From positions 80,479 through 144,478 of the forward strand of contig NZ_LMJY01000021.1 in the NCBI RefSeq assembly GCF_001421325.1: a stretch of 64,000 nucleotides of DNA, in the 5' to 3' direction. The stretch is from Novosphingobium sp. Leaf2 (GTDB lineage Bacteria; Pseudomonadota; Alphaproteobacteria; Sphingomonadales; Sphingomonadaceae). The position numbers and the translations under genes are program-made. Shown here piece by piece: positions 52,447-61,990 of this stretch. Within the stretch, counting starts at the first letter, position 1, and each line of letters opens with the position of its first letter. The notes under the pieces were generated by a model, which was not told where the DNA came from, ran no database searches, and saw only the letters and a program-made list of their open reading frames with translations.

Positions 52447-53604
52447 ATGAGGAACGTGGACAAAGGCTTTATGACGGCAGTGGCGATATCCGCCCTAGCC
52501 TGCGCGCTTTCAGCACATCCTGCGCTTGCCGCAGATGCCACGCAGGCTTCCGCCGGTACGCGCTCCGACGGCACCGAGGTGCAAGCGGTGACGCTGAAAG
52601 CCGCTAACGGCGTTTCTGCGACGATCCTTACGTACGGTGCAACGCTGTGGAAGCTGATGGCGCCGGACCGTAACGGCAAGGTCGCCGACGTTCTGGTTGC
52701 CTACGGCGATCTCGCCGCCTTCGAGAAGAAGCCGAACTTCTGGGGCGCGACCATCGGTCGCTACGGCAACCGCATTGCCGGCGGCAAGTTCACGCTTGAC
52801 GGCAAGACCTACCAGTTGCCTCAGAACGACCATGGCCAGTCGCTTCACGGCGGCGGCAAGGGCTTTGACGTTCAGAACTGGAAGCTGGAATCGGTCAAGT
52901 CCGGCAAGGTCGCCAAGGCGGTGTTCTCGCTCGTCAGCCCTGACGGCGATTCGGGCTATCCCGGCACGGTCAAGGTGACGGCGACCTACTCGCTGGACGA
53001 AAGCGGCAACCTGCAGATCGTGTTCGACGCCACGACCGACAAGCCGACGGTACTCAACCTTACAAACCACGCCCTGTTCAACATGGCGGGCGAAGGGTCC
53101 GAGCGCGACGCGACGACGAACGTCCTGACCATTCCGGCCAGCCGCTACACCCCCGTGGACGACAAGCTGATCCCGACCGGGGAACTGCGCGCCGTCGCCG
53201 GTGGCCCGTTCGATTTCACCAAACCCAAGGCGGTGGCCGTGGGCCTGCGCAACGGGCGCGACCAGCAGATCGTCTACGGCCGCGGCTTCGATCACAACTT
53301 CGCGCTCGATAAGGGCCAGACCAGCACGCCCAGACTCTCCGCACGCCTGGAGGACCCCGTTTCGGGCCGCGTTCTGGAAGTGCTCAGCACCGAGCCCGGC
53401 GTGCAGTTCTACTCCGGCAATTTCCTCGATGGCACGCTTGTCGGCAAGCAGGGCCACCTCTACCGCATGGGTGACGGCATCGCGCTGGAACCGCAGAAGT
53501 TCCCCGATGGCCCGAACCACCCCGACTTCCCATCCACCCGCGTCGATCCCGGCAAGCCCTACCGGCATGTCATGATTTACCGCGTGACGACCTCGCCGCG
53601 CTGA
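52447..53604 (+). CDS. Aldose 1-epimerase (galactose mutarotase), secreted
   Basis: The protein has 385 residues from ATG 52447 with a signal peptide ([17 protein letters not shown]). The frame is open back to 52324, but that would place the operator inside the gene. Mutarotase motifs: [42 protein letters not shown], the catalytic His in [11 protein letters not shown] and Glu in [17 protein letters not shown]. It interconverts sugar anomers, here probably beta- and alpha-L-arabinose in the periplasm before uptake. First gene of the plus operon with the dehydratase and lactonase. Confidence 0.93.
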   Translation: MRNVDKGFMTAVAISALACALSAHPALAADATQASAGTRSDGTEVQAVTLKAANGVSATILTYGATLWKLMAPDRNGKVADVLVAYGDLAAFEKKPNFWGATIGRYGNRIAGGKFTLDGKTYQLPQNDHGQSLHGGGKGFDVQNWKLESVKSGKVAKAVFSLVSPDGDSGYPGTVKVTATYSLDESGNLQIVFDATTDKPTVLNLTNHALFNMAGEGSERDATTNVLTIPASRYTPVDDKLIPTGELRAVAGGPFDFTKPKAVAVGLRNGRDQQIVYGRGFDHNFALDKGQTSTPRLSARLEDPVSGRVLEVLSTEPGVQFYSGNFLDGTLVGKQGHLYRMGDGIALEPQKFPDGPNHPDFPSTRVDPGKPYRHVMIYRVTTSPR

Positions 53605-53626
53605 CCTGAACGAAACGAACCGCTCC

Positions 53627-55423
53627 ATGACCGAAAATACTCCGTCCAAGCTGCGCTCGCGCGCCTGGTTCGACAATCCTGACAACATCGACATGACCTC
53701 GCTCTACCTTGAGCGATACCTGAATTTCGGCCTCAGCCTGGAAGAGCTGCGTTCGGGCAAGCCGATCATCGGCATCGCCCAGACCGGCAGCGACCTTTCG
53801 CCCTGCAACCGTCACCACCTCGTCCTGGCCGAGCGCATCCGCGAAGGCATCCGCGAACAGGGCGGCATCGCGCTGGAGTTCCCGGTCCACCCGATCCAGG
53901 AGACCGGCAAGCGCCCCACCGCCGGGCTCGACCGCAACCTCGCCTATCTGGCGCTGGTCGAGGCGATCTACGGCTACCCGCTTGACGGCGTCGTGCTGAC
54001 CACCGGCTGCGACAAGACCACCCCGGCGTTGCTGATGGCGGCGGCGACGGTGAACATCCCTGCGATCGCATTGTCGGTCGGTCCGATGCTCAATGGCTGG
54101 CACAAGGGCGAGCGGACTGGGTCGGGCACGATCGTGTGGAAGGGTCGCCAGATGATGGCGGCGGGCGAACTCGACGCGGAAGGCTTCATCAAGCTCGTCG
54201 CCTCGTCGGCGCCGTCGACCGGCTATTGCAACACCATGGGCACTGCAACGACGATGAATTCACTCGCCGAGGCGCTGGGCATGATGCTGCCCGCGTCCGC
54301 TGCGATCCCTGCGCCGTATCGGGACCGCCAGGAATGTGCGTGGCGTACCGGCAAGCGCATCGTCGAGATGGTGCATGAGGATCTCAAGCCCTCGGATATC
54401 CTGACGCTGGATGCTTTCCACAATGCGATCGTCGTCAACTCCGCGATCGGCGGCTCGACCAATGCCCCGATCCACCTTGCCGCGATCGCCCGCCACATCG
54501 GCGTAGACCTGCCGCTCAAGGACTGGGAACGGCTCGGCCACAAGATCCCGCTGCTGGTGAACCTGCAGCCGGCCGGGGAATATCTTGGCGAGGACTACTA
54601 CCGGGCGGGCGGCGTGCCCGCCGTGGTCGCGCAGCTGATCGGCCAGGGGCTGATCAAGGAAGGCGCGATGACGGTCAACGGCAAGACCATCGGCGACAAC
54701 TGCCGCGATGCCACGATCGAGGACGACAAGGTCATCAAGACCTTCGATCAGCCTCTCGTCGAGGATGCCGGGTTCCTGGTGCTGTCGGGCAATCTGTTCG
54801 ACGCGGCGATCATGAAGACCAGCGTGATCTCCCCCGAGTTCCGCGAACGCTACCTCTCCAACCCTGACGATCCCGACGCCTTCGAAGGCCCGGCCGTGGT
54901 GTTTGACGGCCCCGAGGACTACCACCACCGCATCGATGACCCCACTGTCGGCATCACGCCGCAGACCATGCTGTTCATGCGCGGCGCCGGTCCGATCGGC
55001 TACCCGGGCGCCGCGGAAGTGGTGAACATGCGTCCGCCTTCGTACCTTATCACCGAGGGCATCCACGCCCTGCCCTGCATCGGGGACGGGCGCCAGTCAG
55101 GCACATCGGGCAGCCCTTCGATCCTCAATGCTTCGCCCGAGGCGGCGGCGATGGGCGGGCTGGCGCTGCTCCAGACAGGCGACCGGGTGCGCATGGACCT
55201 CAAGAAGGGCACCGTCGACGTGCTGGTCTCCGACGCGGAAATCGCCCGGCGCCGCGCCGCCCTGGAAGCCAAGGGCGGCTATCCTTACCCTGCCTCGCAA
55301 ACGCCGTGGCAGGAAATCCAGCGCGCGCTCGTGGGCCAGATGGACACTGGCGCGATCCTGGAAGGCGCCGAGAAATATCAGCGCATCGCCCAGACGATGG
55401 GCCTGCCGCGCGACAATCACTAG
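53627..55423 (+). CDS. L-arabinonate dehydratase, IlvD/Edd family
   Basis: This is a 598-residue IlvD/Edd dehydratase. Iron-sulfur Cys positions are visible in [26 protein letters not shown] and [15 protein letters not shown], the usual trio for a [2Fe-2S] sugar-acid dehydratase, plus [11 protein letters not shown] and the lysine/Mg loop. Clade features and the operon favour pentonate (L-arabinonate to 2-keto-3-deoxy-L-arabonate) over dihydroxy-acid or phosphogluconate. It lies 22 bases after the mutarotase gene. Confidence 0.92.
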   Translation: MTENTPSKLRSRAWFDNPDNIDMTSLYLERYLNFGLSLEELRSGKPIIGIAQTGSDLSPCNRHHLVLAERIREGIREQGGIALEFPVHPIQETGKRPTAGLDRNLAYLALVEAIYGYPLDGVVLTTGCDKTTPALLMAAATVNIPAIALSVGPMLNGWHKGERTGSGTIVWKGRQMMAAGELDAEGFIKLVASSAPSTGYCNTMGTATTMNSLAEALGMMLPASAAIPAPYRDRQECAWRTGKRIVEMVHEDLKPSDILTLDAFHNAIVVNSAIGGSTNAPIHLAAIARHIGVDLPLKDWERLGHKIPLLVNLQPAGEYLGEDYYRAGGVPAVVAQLIGQGLIKEGAMTVNGKTIGDNCRDATIEDDKVIKTFDQPLVEDAGFLVLSGNLFDAAIMKTSVISPEFRERYLSNPDDPDAFEGPAVVFDGPEDYHHRIDDPTVGITPQTMLFMRGAGPIGYPGAAEVVNMRPPSYLITEGIHALPCIGDGRQSGTSGSPSILNASPEAAAMGGLALLQTGDRVRMDLKKGTVDVLVSDAEIARRRAALEAKGGYPYPASQTPWQEIQRALVGQMDTGAILEGAEKYQRIAQTMGLPRDNH

Positions 55424-55556
55424 AAGTACACCGGCACCACGATATCCGGGCCGGCGTCCTGAACCACGCCGGCCCGTTCCCCACCCGGTCTTTCGCGCTC
55501 CTGTCCGACCGGGGGGCCGGGTGGGGGCTCCAACCCAAACCTAGGGAGAGACACCG

Positions 55557-56411
55557 ATGCCGCTCTGGCGCAAGATCGAGCGCAACGTGCGCGATACCCT
55601 GGGCGAAGGCGCGCTGTGGAGCGCCCGCGACGGGGCCTTTTACTGGGTCGATATTCTCGCCCCTGCCCTTAACCGCCTGAACCTGGCGGACAATGCGATC
55701 ACCCGCTGGGACATGCCGGCACCGCTGGGGTGGGTTGCCGAGCGCGCTTCGGGCGGCCTCATCGGCGGCTTTCGCGACGGTGTGGCGGCCATCGCGCTGG
55801 ACCCGCTGATGGTTGGCGATCGCGCCGATCCCGAGCCGCACCTGCCCGGCAACCGGATGAACGACGGCAAGGCCGACCGCCACGGCGCGATCTGGTGCGG
55901 CACCATGGACATGGCCGAGGAGGCCGTGACCGGCTCGCTCTATCGCCTCTCCCCTGGCGGCGAATGGCAGGTGATTGACAGCGATTACACCGTGCCCAAC
56001 GGCCCCGCCTTCTCCCCCTGTCGCAACTGGCTGTACCATGCCGATACCGGTCGCCGGGTCATCTACCGCTTCGCGCTGACGGATGGCGGCGTGGGGGAGC
56101 GCGTGGAATTCGTCCGCTTCTCCGAGGCGGATGGTTATCCGGACGGGATGACCACCGACGCGGAAGGCTATCTGTGGTGCGCGCACTGGGACGGCGGGTG
56201 TATCTCCCGCTTCGCCCCCGACGGCACGCGAAACCGCATGATCACGCTTCCGGCCAAGCGTGTCACCAACATCGCATTTGGGGGTGCAGGCCTCGACAGG
56301 ATGTTCGTGACATCGGCATCGACGGGCCTGCCGGCATCGGCATTCGACGGAGCGCTATACGAGGTCGATGCGGGCGTGACCGGCAACCCTGCTGGAATTT
56401 ACCAAGGTTGA
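55557..56411 (+). CDS. L-arabinolactonase-like SMP-30/gluconolactonase family protein
   Basis: The 284-residue six-blade propeller has the SMP-30 metal ligands: Glu in TLGEGALWSARDG (about 17), Asn in NRMNDGKADRHGAIWCGTMD (first part), Asn in PNGPAFSPC and Asp in YPDGMTTDAEGYLWCAHWDG. The enzyme opens the 1,4-lactone made by the arabinose dehydrogenase. AGGGAGAG precedes ATG 55557. A 133-bp gap separates it from the dehydratase, longer than the other gaps of this operon, with no evident hairpin. Confidence 0.92.
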   Translation: MPLWRKIERNVRDTLGEGALWSARDGAFYWVDILAPALNRLNLADNAITRWDMPAPLGWVAERASGGLIGGFRDGVAAIALDPLMVGDRADPEPHLPGNRMNDGKADRHGAIWCGTMDMAEEAVTGSLYRLSPGGEWQVIDSDYTVPNGPAFSPCRNWLYHADTGRRVIYRFALTDGGVGERVEFVRFSEADGYPDGMTTDAEGYLWCAHWDGGCISRFAPDGTRNRMITLPAKRVTNIAFGGAGLDRMFVTSASTGLPASAFDGALYEVDAGVTGNPAGIYQG

Positions 56412-56512
56412 ACACTGGCCGGCAAGGCCGGGTAAGGACGCGGTCTCTGTATGGAACGATCGCCGGGGCGCGGCCCCGTTACCGCACCCGATCAGCACCA
56501 CCCGAACTGCAG

Positions 56513-57154
56513 TCAGCCAACTTGGCCGAGCACGCGGCGCACGGCTGGGGTGATGGTATAGACCGCCTCGCGTTGTGCCCCCCGGTTTTCGTGATCGACA
56601 CGAAAACCCTGATAGTGGCGCCGCACCAGCCCGGCGCGCACCAGATCCGAAACCGCTCGACTTACGTTCGTGCGCCCTGAGTGAAGCAACCGCGTGCGCA
56701 CCTTGTCATTGATCGCGCGCTCTGCCTGATCCGGATCCTGGGGCAGACAATGGTGGTGCTCCAGATCGGCGCGAACTTCGGCAACGACCGCACGACGTCG
56801 TGCATCCCGCTGTGCCATCGGCATCAGTGCTGCGGTGAGCCAGTCGCGCACAGGGATAAGCGCGCCGGCTTCACGAACATACGGACCGGCGCTGTCTGAC
56901 TGGCCGGCTGCCCGGGCTATCAGCGTGAGAACCATGTAGGTGTACCGGGGCCGGGCCGACACGCCCGCCAGTCTTTCAAGGATCCCTGGCAGGTCCAGCT
57001 CCTCCCCCGCCAGCGGCGACGGCCCCGATGCTACCGGCAGAGCGGCTTTGGCATGCCGCTTAACCTGATTGATCCGACGGGAAATCGCGCCTTCGCCGGC
57101 AGGCTTTTCATGGATGAAGAGATCGGGCTGAAACACGGAACATATTAAGCACAT
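56513..57154 (-). CDS. Uncharacterised protein with C-terminal winged-helix-like segment
   Basis: This is a 213-residue protein I do not recognise. The C-terminal ~60 residues (RTNVSRAVSDLVRAGLVRRH, then a beta-wing-like YQGFRVDHENRGAQREAVYTI) look like a winged helix as in MarR/plasmid-control proteins. The N-terminal part is basic (RRINQVKRHAKAAL) and then helical with no motif known to me. No ribosome-binding site is clear; a GTG at 57136 is an alternative start. A strong inverted repeat lies 52-87 bases upstream. A DNA-binding regulator is likely, target unknown. Confidence 0.65.
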   Translation of the reverse strand: MCLICSVFQPDLFIHEKPAGEGAISRRINQVKRHAKAALPVASGPSPLAGEELDLPGILERLAGVSARPRYTYMVLTLIARAAGQSDSAGPYVREAGALIPVRDWLTAALMPMAQRDARRRAVVAEVRADLEHHHCLPQDPDQAERAINDKVRTRLLHSGRTNVSRAVSDLVRAGLVRRHYQGFRVDHENRGAQREAVYTITPAVRRVLGQVG

Positions 57155-57205
57155 CGGATTCGCGATGTGAATCCTCCACAGGCTCCAAAATCCGATTAAT
57201 CATGC

Positions 57206-57241
57206 GTGACACTTTACCAGCGCCAACCGGTAAAGTGTCAC
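57206..57241. promoter_or_regulatory. Long inverted repeat (13-bp perfect arms) upstream of the winged-helix gene
   Basis: GTGACACTTTACC (57206-57218) and GGTAAAGTGTCAC (57229-57241) are exact complements with a 10-base spacer. The repeat lies between the 3' end of the histidine-kinase gene (57317, -) and the start of the winged-helix gene (57154, -). It could terminate the kinase transcript, but no T-run follows, so an operator is at least as likely. A second inverted pair, ATCGGATT (57153-57160) and AATCCGAT (57189-57196), brackets the start codon. Confidence 0.5.
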
Positions 57242-57316
57242 AGGTGATTGCGTGAAGAGGGATAGCCGTGCCGTTTTTCCTGCAACATCTTGCTGCGGCA
57301 TCGCCAAAAATCCAGC

Positions 57317-59077
57317 TCAGGCGCAGCGGCGCATCAGGGTCAGGCCATCCCCGTCGTCCAGAAGGCACAATCCTGGCTGTCCTGCCAGGATATCGCGAAA
57401 GCTCGCGAACCGGGGCGGCTTGAGCAGATATCCGGCTGCGCCCAGTTCCGCCGAACGGCGCTGATCCGGTTCGTGATCCGAGCCGCTGCACATGATGACC
57501 GGCAGTTGCTCCAAAGCCTGATCATCCCGGATCTGGCTGAGCAGGCTGAACCCGTCGACATCAGGCATGTTGATGTCCAGAAGGATCAGATCGACATCGT
57601 GCCCGGGCTCAGACAAAAGCCGCTGCGCTTCGCGCCCGTCGCGCACGCTACGCAGGTTGCAGCGCAGGCCTGGTCGGCGAAAGAGCGCTATTTCCGTCAA
57701 CTCCAGATCGGCCTCACGGTCATCGACGATGAGCACGGTAGCAACCTCGCGAGCGTTTTCGTTCTGCAAAATTCCGCCTTCGAGCCTGCCATCGCCGGAG
57801 CCTGGGAGCCCCTCTGCATCGGGCATAGAGAAAAAGAACGTCGCACCTGCGCCGGGTGCAGATTGGCATTCTATCCGGCCACCATACAGCGTCACAATGC
57901 GGCGGCATATCGCCAACCCCAGCCCGGAAGCATCGTTCCGGTGGACCAGCCGGCGAAAGGGCTGGAAAATATGCTCCCGCTGGTCTTCGGGAATGCCCAC
58001 GCCGTCGTCGCTGACGCGAAACGTCCCGGACGCACCTTGCACACCGCCTGAAAAATCGATCGTAACCGTCAGCCCCGGCGCGTTGTGCAGGATGGCGTTG
58101 GCAATCAGGTTCTGAAACAGCTGACGTAGATGGACGGGATCGGCGACCAATTCAGGCAGTGCTCCATGCACGACCTTAGCCTTCCGCTCCGCAATGATCC
58201 TCGCCAGATTTTCGCGCACTTCGACGATCACGTCCGCCACCCTGCAAGGCATATGCGCGAACCGTTCGGGCGCATCGAGCCGGGTATACTGCGCCACAGA
58301 ATCGATCAGCGCGCCCATCCGCTCGGCGGATTCGCCGATGTAGCGCAGGTAGGTGTCGCGACTTTGCTCCGATGCCGGTGCGGTCGCTGGCGCCGCTTCT
58401 TCTTCGTTGTCGGGGCGCAACAAGTCTGAAAACGCGATCAGCGTGCGCACCGGCTCGCGCAAGTCATGGGCGAGCGCGCGGGTGAACACGCCCAGGCTGG
58501 CATGTTGTTCGCTGATGCGGTGTTTTTGCGCCTGCAGCGTCTGCACAGCGCCACGCAGACGCATATACAATTCGGCATTTTCCAACGCGACCGAGGTCGT
58601 GTCGGCCAGCGCCTGCAGGATCGACAATTCCTGCGGCGAAGGAACATGGTGCTCCGACCAGTAATTGCCGATGGCCCCGATCGGCGCCGCGCGGCGGATC
58701 GGCATCATCGCCAGGCTTTTCACGAACGTGGGGCGGTAAGCTTCCACCGGCACGCGCGGATCGGCGTAGATGTCGGGTATCACCACGCTGCGCGCATTCA
58801 GCATCGCCCAGCCGCTGACGCATGCGTGCATCGGAAAGCGCCTGCCTTTCCACAACGGCTCGATCGCATCTTCCTCGACGTAATAGCACTCGTCACCGTC
58901 GCGCAGCACGAAGGTAGCTCCGTCTGCGCCGGTCAAGCTGCGCGCCGCATCGCGGATGACGGCGGCCACGCCGGCAAGATCACGCGCTGCCGACAAGTCT
59001 TGCACCGCGCCCACCAGTCTCTCCATCGCCGCTGCGTAGGAACCGGTGACACCAGCAGGGAACGGAACGACATCCAT
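57317..59077 (-). CDS. Soluble hybrid sensor: GAF domain, histidine kinase, receiver domain
   Basis: The protein has 586 residues if started at ATG 59077; an earlier in-frame ATG at 59119 is possible. Order of domains: GAF (about 15-170, FPMHACVSGWAMLNARSVVI), coiled linker, HisKA with the phospho-His in LAHDLREPVRTLIAFS, HATPase (NLIANAILHNA, VSDDGVGIPED, GLGLAICRRIV), and a C-terminal receiver (VLIVDDREADLELTEIA, phospho-Asp in LILLDINMPDVDG, Lys in YLLKPPRF). No membrane segments, so it senses a cytoplasmic signal through the GAF domain. It resembles phytochrome-like bacterial kinases but I see no chromophore Cys-His pair. Confidence 0.9.
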   Translation of the reverse strand: MDVVPFPAGVTGSYAAAMERLVGAVQDLSAARDLAGVAAVIRDAARSLTGADGATFVLRDGDECYYVEEDAIEPLWKGRRFPMHACVSGWAMLNARSVVIPDIYADPRVPVEAYRPTFVKSLAMMPIRRAAPIGAIGNYWSEHHVPSPQELSILQALADTTSVALENAELYMRLRGAVQTLQAQKHRISEQHASLGVFTRALAHDLREPVRTLIAFSDLLRPDNEEEAAPATAPASEQSRDTYLRYIGESAERMGALIDSVAQYTRLDAPERFAHMPCRVADVIVEVRENLARIIAERKAKVVHGALPELVADPVHLRQLFQNLIANAILHNAPGLTVTIDFSGGVQGASGTFRVSDDGVGIPEDQREHIFQPFRRLVHRNDASGLGLAICRRIVTLYGGRIECQSAPGAGATFFFSMPDAEGLPGSGDGRLEGGILQNENAREVATVLIVDDREADLELTEIALFRRPGLRCNLRSVRDGREAQRLLSEPGHDVDLILLDINMPDVDGFSLLSQIRDDQALEQLPVIMCSGSDHEPDQRRSAELGAAGYLLKPPRFASFRDILAGQPGLCLLDDGDGLTLMRRCA

Positions 59078-59257
59078 GGCATGCGCCCTTTCTCTTGATG
59101 GGATGGCTGCGGAGTTCATCCCTATGCAGGCAACCTTGCCGCCTGTTTAACTGGCGCTAGGCAAATTTGCGGATGTCGCGGCCGATCTGGGGCGTGCATG
59201 TACCGGTCGAGTGGTTGGCGCAGCACCGCCGGCGGTGAACCGGCGGTGCTGGCATGC

Positions 59258-60310
59258 TCAGGCGTCCAGCGTGGCGTTGTCGATCACGAAGCGATACTTG
59301 ACATCACTGCGCTGCATCCGCTCGTACGCGGTCTCAATGTCCTGGATGCGGATCATTTCGATATCGGCGACCACACCCTTCTCGGCACAGAAATCGAGCA
59401 TCTCCTGCGTCTCCGCGATGCCGCCGATCAGCGATCCGGCGATCGCGCGGCGCTTGAAGATCAGCGCCCCGATGTTGGGTGAGGGGTGGGGATGCTCGGG
59501 CACGCCCACCAGGGTCATCGTGCCATCACGCTTGAGCAGCATGGTGAACGCATCGAGATTGTGGCTTGCCGCCACGGTATTGAGAATGAAGTCGAAGCTG
59601 TTGGCATGGGCTGCCATCTCGTCCTCGTTGCGCGACACGATCACCTCGTCGGCACCAAGGGCCTTGGCGTCTTCGCGCTTGCTTTCCGATGTGGTGAACG
59701 CGACCACGTGAGCGCCCATGGCATGCGCAAGCTTGACGCCCATGTGGCCCAGCCCGCCGATGCCGACGATACCGACCTTCTTGCCCGGCCCCACGTTCCA
59801 GTGGCGCAGCGGCGAGTAGGTGGTGATGCCCGCGCACAGCAAAGGCGCCACCGCCGCGAGCTGATCCTGGGGATGCGTGACCTTCAAAACGAATTTGTCA
59901 TTCACGACGATGGACTGCGAATAGCCGCCGAAGGTATGGCCCGGCGCATCGTCGGTCTTGCCATTGTAGGTGCCGACGAAGCCGTTTTCGCAATACTGCT
60001 CCAGCCCCTCGTCACACGAAGCGCAGTGCTGGCAGCTGTCGACCATGCAGCCAACGCCAACCACATCGCCCACCTTGAACTTGGTTACGTCACTGCCGAC
60101 GCTTGTTACGTGGCCGACGATTTCGTGCCCGGGGACGCACGGATAAATCGTGCCGTCCCATTCCGAACGCACTTGATGCAAGTCCGAATGACACACACCG
60201 CAATAGGCGATGTCGATCGCAACATCGTGCGGACCGGCTTCGCGCCGCGGGATGTCCAAGGGCTCAAGCGGGCGGTCTGCGGCGGGCGCGCCGAAAGCTT
60301 TTACGGTCAT
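59258..60310 (-). CDS. Zinc-dependent NAD(P)-dependent alcohol dehydrogenase (CAD/YahK type)
   Basis: The protein has 350 residues from ATG 60310 (GGAG upstream). Medium-chain dehydrogenase: catalytic zinc Cys in AYCGVCHSDLHQ, GHEIVGHVTSVG, structural zinc cysteines in CQHCASCDEGLEQYC, Rossmann GIGGLGHMGVKLAHAMGA. These fit the cinnamyl-alcohol-dehydrogenase-like aldehyde reductase group (YahK/AdhC), which reduces a broad range of aldehydes with NADPH. It stands alone with a 127-bp gap after corA. Confidence 0.94.
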   Translation of the reverse strand: MTVKAFGAPAADRPLEPLDIPRREAGPHDVAIDIAYCGVCHSDLHQVRSEWDGTIYPCVPGHEIVGHVTSVGSDVTKFKVGDVVGVGCMVDSCQHCASCDEGLEQYCENGFVGTYNGKTDDAPGHTFGGYSQSIVVNDKFVLKVTHPQDQLAAVAPLLCAGITTYSPLRHWNVGPGKKVGIVGIGGLGHMGVKLAHAMGAHVVAFTTSESKREDAKALGADEVIVSRNEDEMAAHANSFDFILNTVAASHNLDAFTMLLKRDGTMTLVGVPEHPHPSPNIGALIFKRRAIAGSLIGGIAETQEMLDFCAEKGVVADIEMIRIQDIETAYERMQRSDVKYRFVIDNATLDA

Positions 60311-60437
60311 GCAGGAAACTCCGGGTAACATTGAACGAAATGCATTCGCGGCGCCAGATAGGTATCCATCGGCAAGAAGGTCAGACTGCCGGGAAGTTGA
60401 TGCTGCGATGAACCACGCTCAACCATGATCCAGACGA

Positions 60438-61406
60438 TCACAGCCACCGCAGCTTTTTGAACCGGGCATAAAGCGCGGCACAGATCATCAGGATGACAGC
60501 CAGCACGACATAGTACCCGTACTTGGTCTTCAATTCGGGCATATGCTCGAAATTCATGCCGTAAATGCCGGCTACGGCGGTCGGCACGGCCAGGATGGCG
60601 GCCCAGGCCGCCAGCTGCCGGGTAATCACACCCGTCCGCTGCTGTTCGAGCAGATTGCTGAACTCGAACACGGAGTTGAGCACTTCGCGCAGGTCTTCGA
60701 CCATCGTCTGCACCCGGCGCACGTGATCGCGCACGTCGCTGAAATAGGGCCGCGCGTCGGCATCTATGCACGGCATCTCGTTGCGGACGAACTTGTTCGC
60801 CACCTCATTCATCGGGATCAGCACGCGCTGGAAACGGATCAGTTGGCGACGCAGGTTGAAGATGCGGGTGATTTCATCACGGCCCAGAAAGTTGTCGACA
60901 GTGTGCTGTTCCATTTCCAGCACTTCCTCCTCGATCGCCTCGACGATGGGCAGATACCCATCGACGATGAAATCGAGAATAGCGTGGAGTACGTAGTCCA
61001 CCCCGGCGCGCAACTGCGCAGGCACGGCTTCAAGGTCGTGGCGCAGCTTCTTGTGCGCCCGGCCCGACCCGTGCCGTACGCTGATGATATGGCTGTGGCC
61101 CACGAAGATCGCCGTCTCGCCGTATTCTATGGCGCCGTCGTGCAAGTGCGCCGTGCGGGCGACAACGAAGATCTGGTCGCCATAGATATCAACCTTGGGA
61201 AGCTGGTCGGCGTTGATCGCATCTTCCACCGCAAGCGGGTGCAGGTCCCACGTGCGCTGGAGAGTGGCCATTTCCTCGTCCGTAGGATTGGCCACGCCGA
61301 TCCAGATGAACTCGGACTTGTCCTGCGCGCAATCGACCTTTTCGTCGATCGCGATTTCGCGCACGCGTGTTCCGTTGCGGTAGAGGTAGGCGGCGATCAC
61401 TGTCAT
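60438..61406 (-). CDS. corA: Magnesium/cobalt transporter CorA family protein
   Basis: This is a 322-residue protein. The large N-terminal cytoplasmic domain precedes two C-terminal helices (WAAILAVPTAVAGIYG and YGYYVVLAVILMICAALYA), with the YGMNF selectivity motif between them and the acidic MPELKTKYG loop, then the basic tail FKKLRWL. CorA forms a pentamer in the inner membrane that lets in Mg2+ (and Co2+, Ni2+). No Mg-responsive leader was recognised upstream. Confidence 0.95.
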   Translation of the reverse strand: MTVIAAYLYRNGTRVREIAIDEKVDCAQDKSEFIWIGVANPTDEEMATLQRTWDLHPLAVEDAINADQLPKVDIYGDQIFVVARTAHLHDGAIEYGETAIFVGHSHIISVRHGSGRAHKKLRHDLEAVPAQLRAGVDYVLHAILDFIVDGYLPIVEAIEEEVLEMEQHTVDNFLGRDEITRIFNLRRQLIRFQRVLIPMNEVANKFVRNEMPCIDADARPYFSDVRDHVRRVQTMVEDLREVLNSVFEFSNLLEQQRTGVITRQLAAWAAILAVPTAVAGIYGMNFEHMPELKTKYGYYVVLAVILMICAALYARFKKLRWL

Positions 61407-61478
61407 GAGCTGAGTCTATGGATCAGCAAACGCCGCGTTGCGAGGATTGATCCAGCACTTTCTTATGCCCTTTAGCCG

Positions 61479-61784
61479 CTACGCGTCTTTGCGGGAGAGC
61501 AATACCTCGAATTGCCGGGCCTCCACCTGCACCGCTGACCATCGCGAGGGAATCTCCACCTGCTTCCAAAGCCCCGCCCCCATCGTCAGCAAGGCGTTGC
61601 CAACGATCAGCAGGGCCACAACCGCTGCGCACAATGCGAGATCGCCAAGCCTTGCGGGGCCAGATGCGCGCGAATGGACTTGAACGTAGGCAGCCTTCCC
61701 GGTGAACCAGGCTGCGCCCAGGATCACAAGCCCTGTCAGGCGCAAGCCGATCCGGGCCCATAGCGTTTCATACCATTTGCGCAT
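61479..61784 (-). CDS. Small membrane protein of unknown function
   Basis: The predicted protein has 101 residues and two hydrophobic helices (LRLTGLVILGAAWFTG; LGDLALCAAVVALLIVGNALL), followed by a polar C-terminus (WSAVQVEARQFEVLLSRKDA). I do not recognise the family. Codon use and GC pattern match neighbouring genes and it occupies a space left by corA, so it is likely real. Confidence 0.6.
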   Translation of the reverse strand: MRKWYETLWARIGLRLTGLVILGAAWFTGKAAYVQVHSRASGPARLGDLALCAAVVALLIVGNALLTMGAGLWKQVEIPSRWSAVQVEARQFEVLLSRKDA

Positions 61785-61990
61785 CGCCGAAAACTCCGCT
61801 TTCGGGCCGGGTAATTACGCATATGCGGATAGGAATTCGAGAGCGGTTCACGCCGCTCCACATTGAGATTGCGTAGGAAAATCCGGGCGCTGGCGCCCTG
61901 TCATTAACAATTCTATGCGATTCCTATGGAGAAAGCGGTTTCCTCGCATGGAGATCGAACGTGCGGGTGTGGCATGGGGCAACGAGGCGG

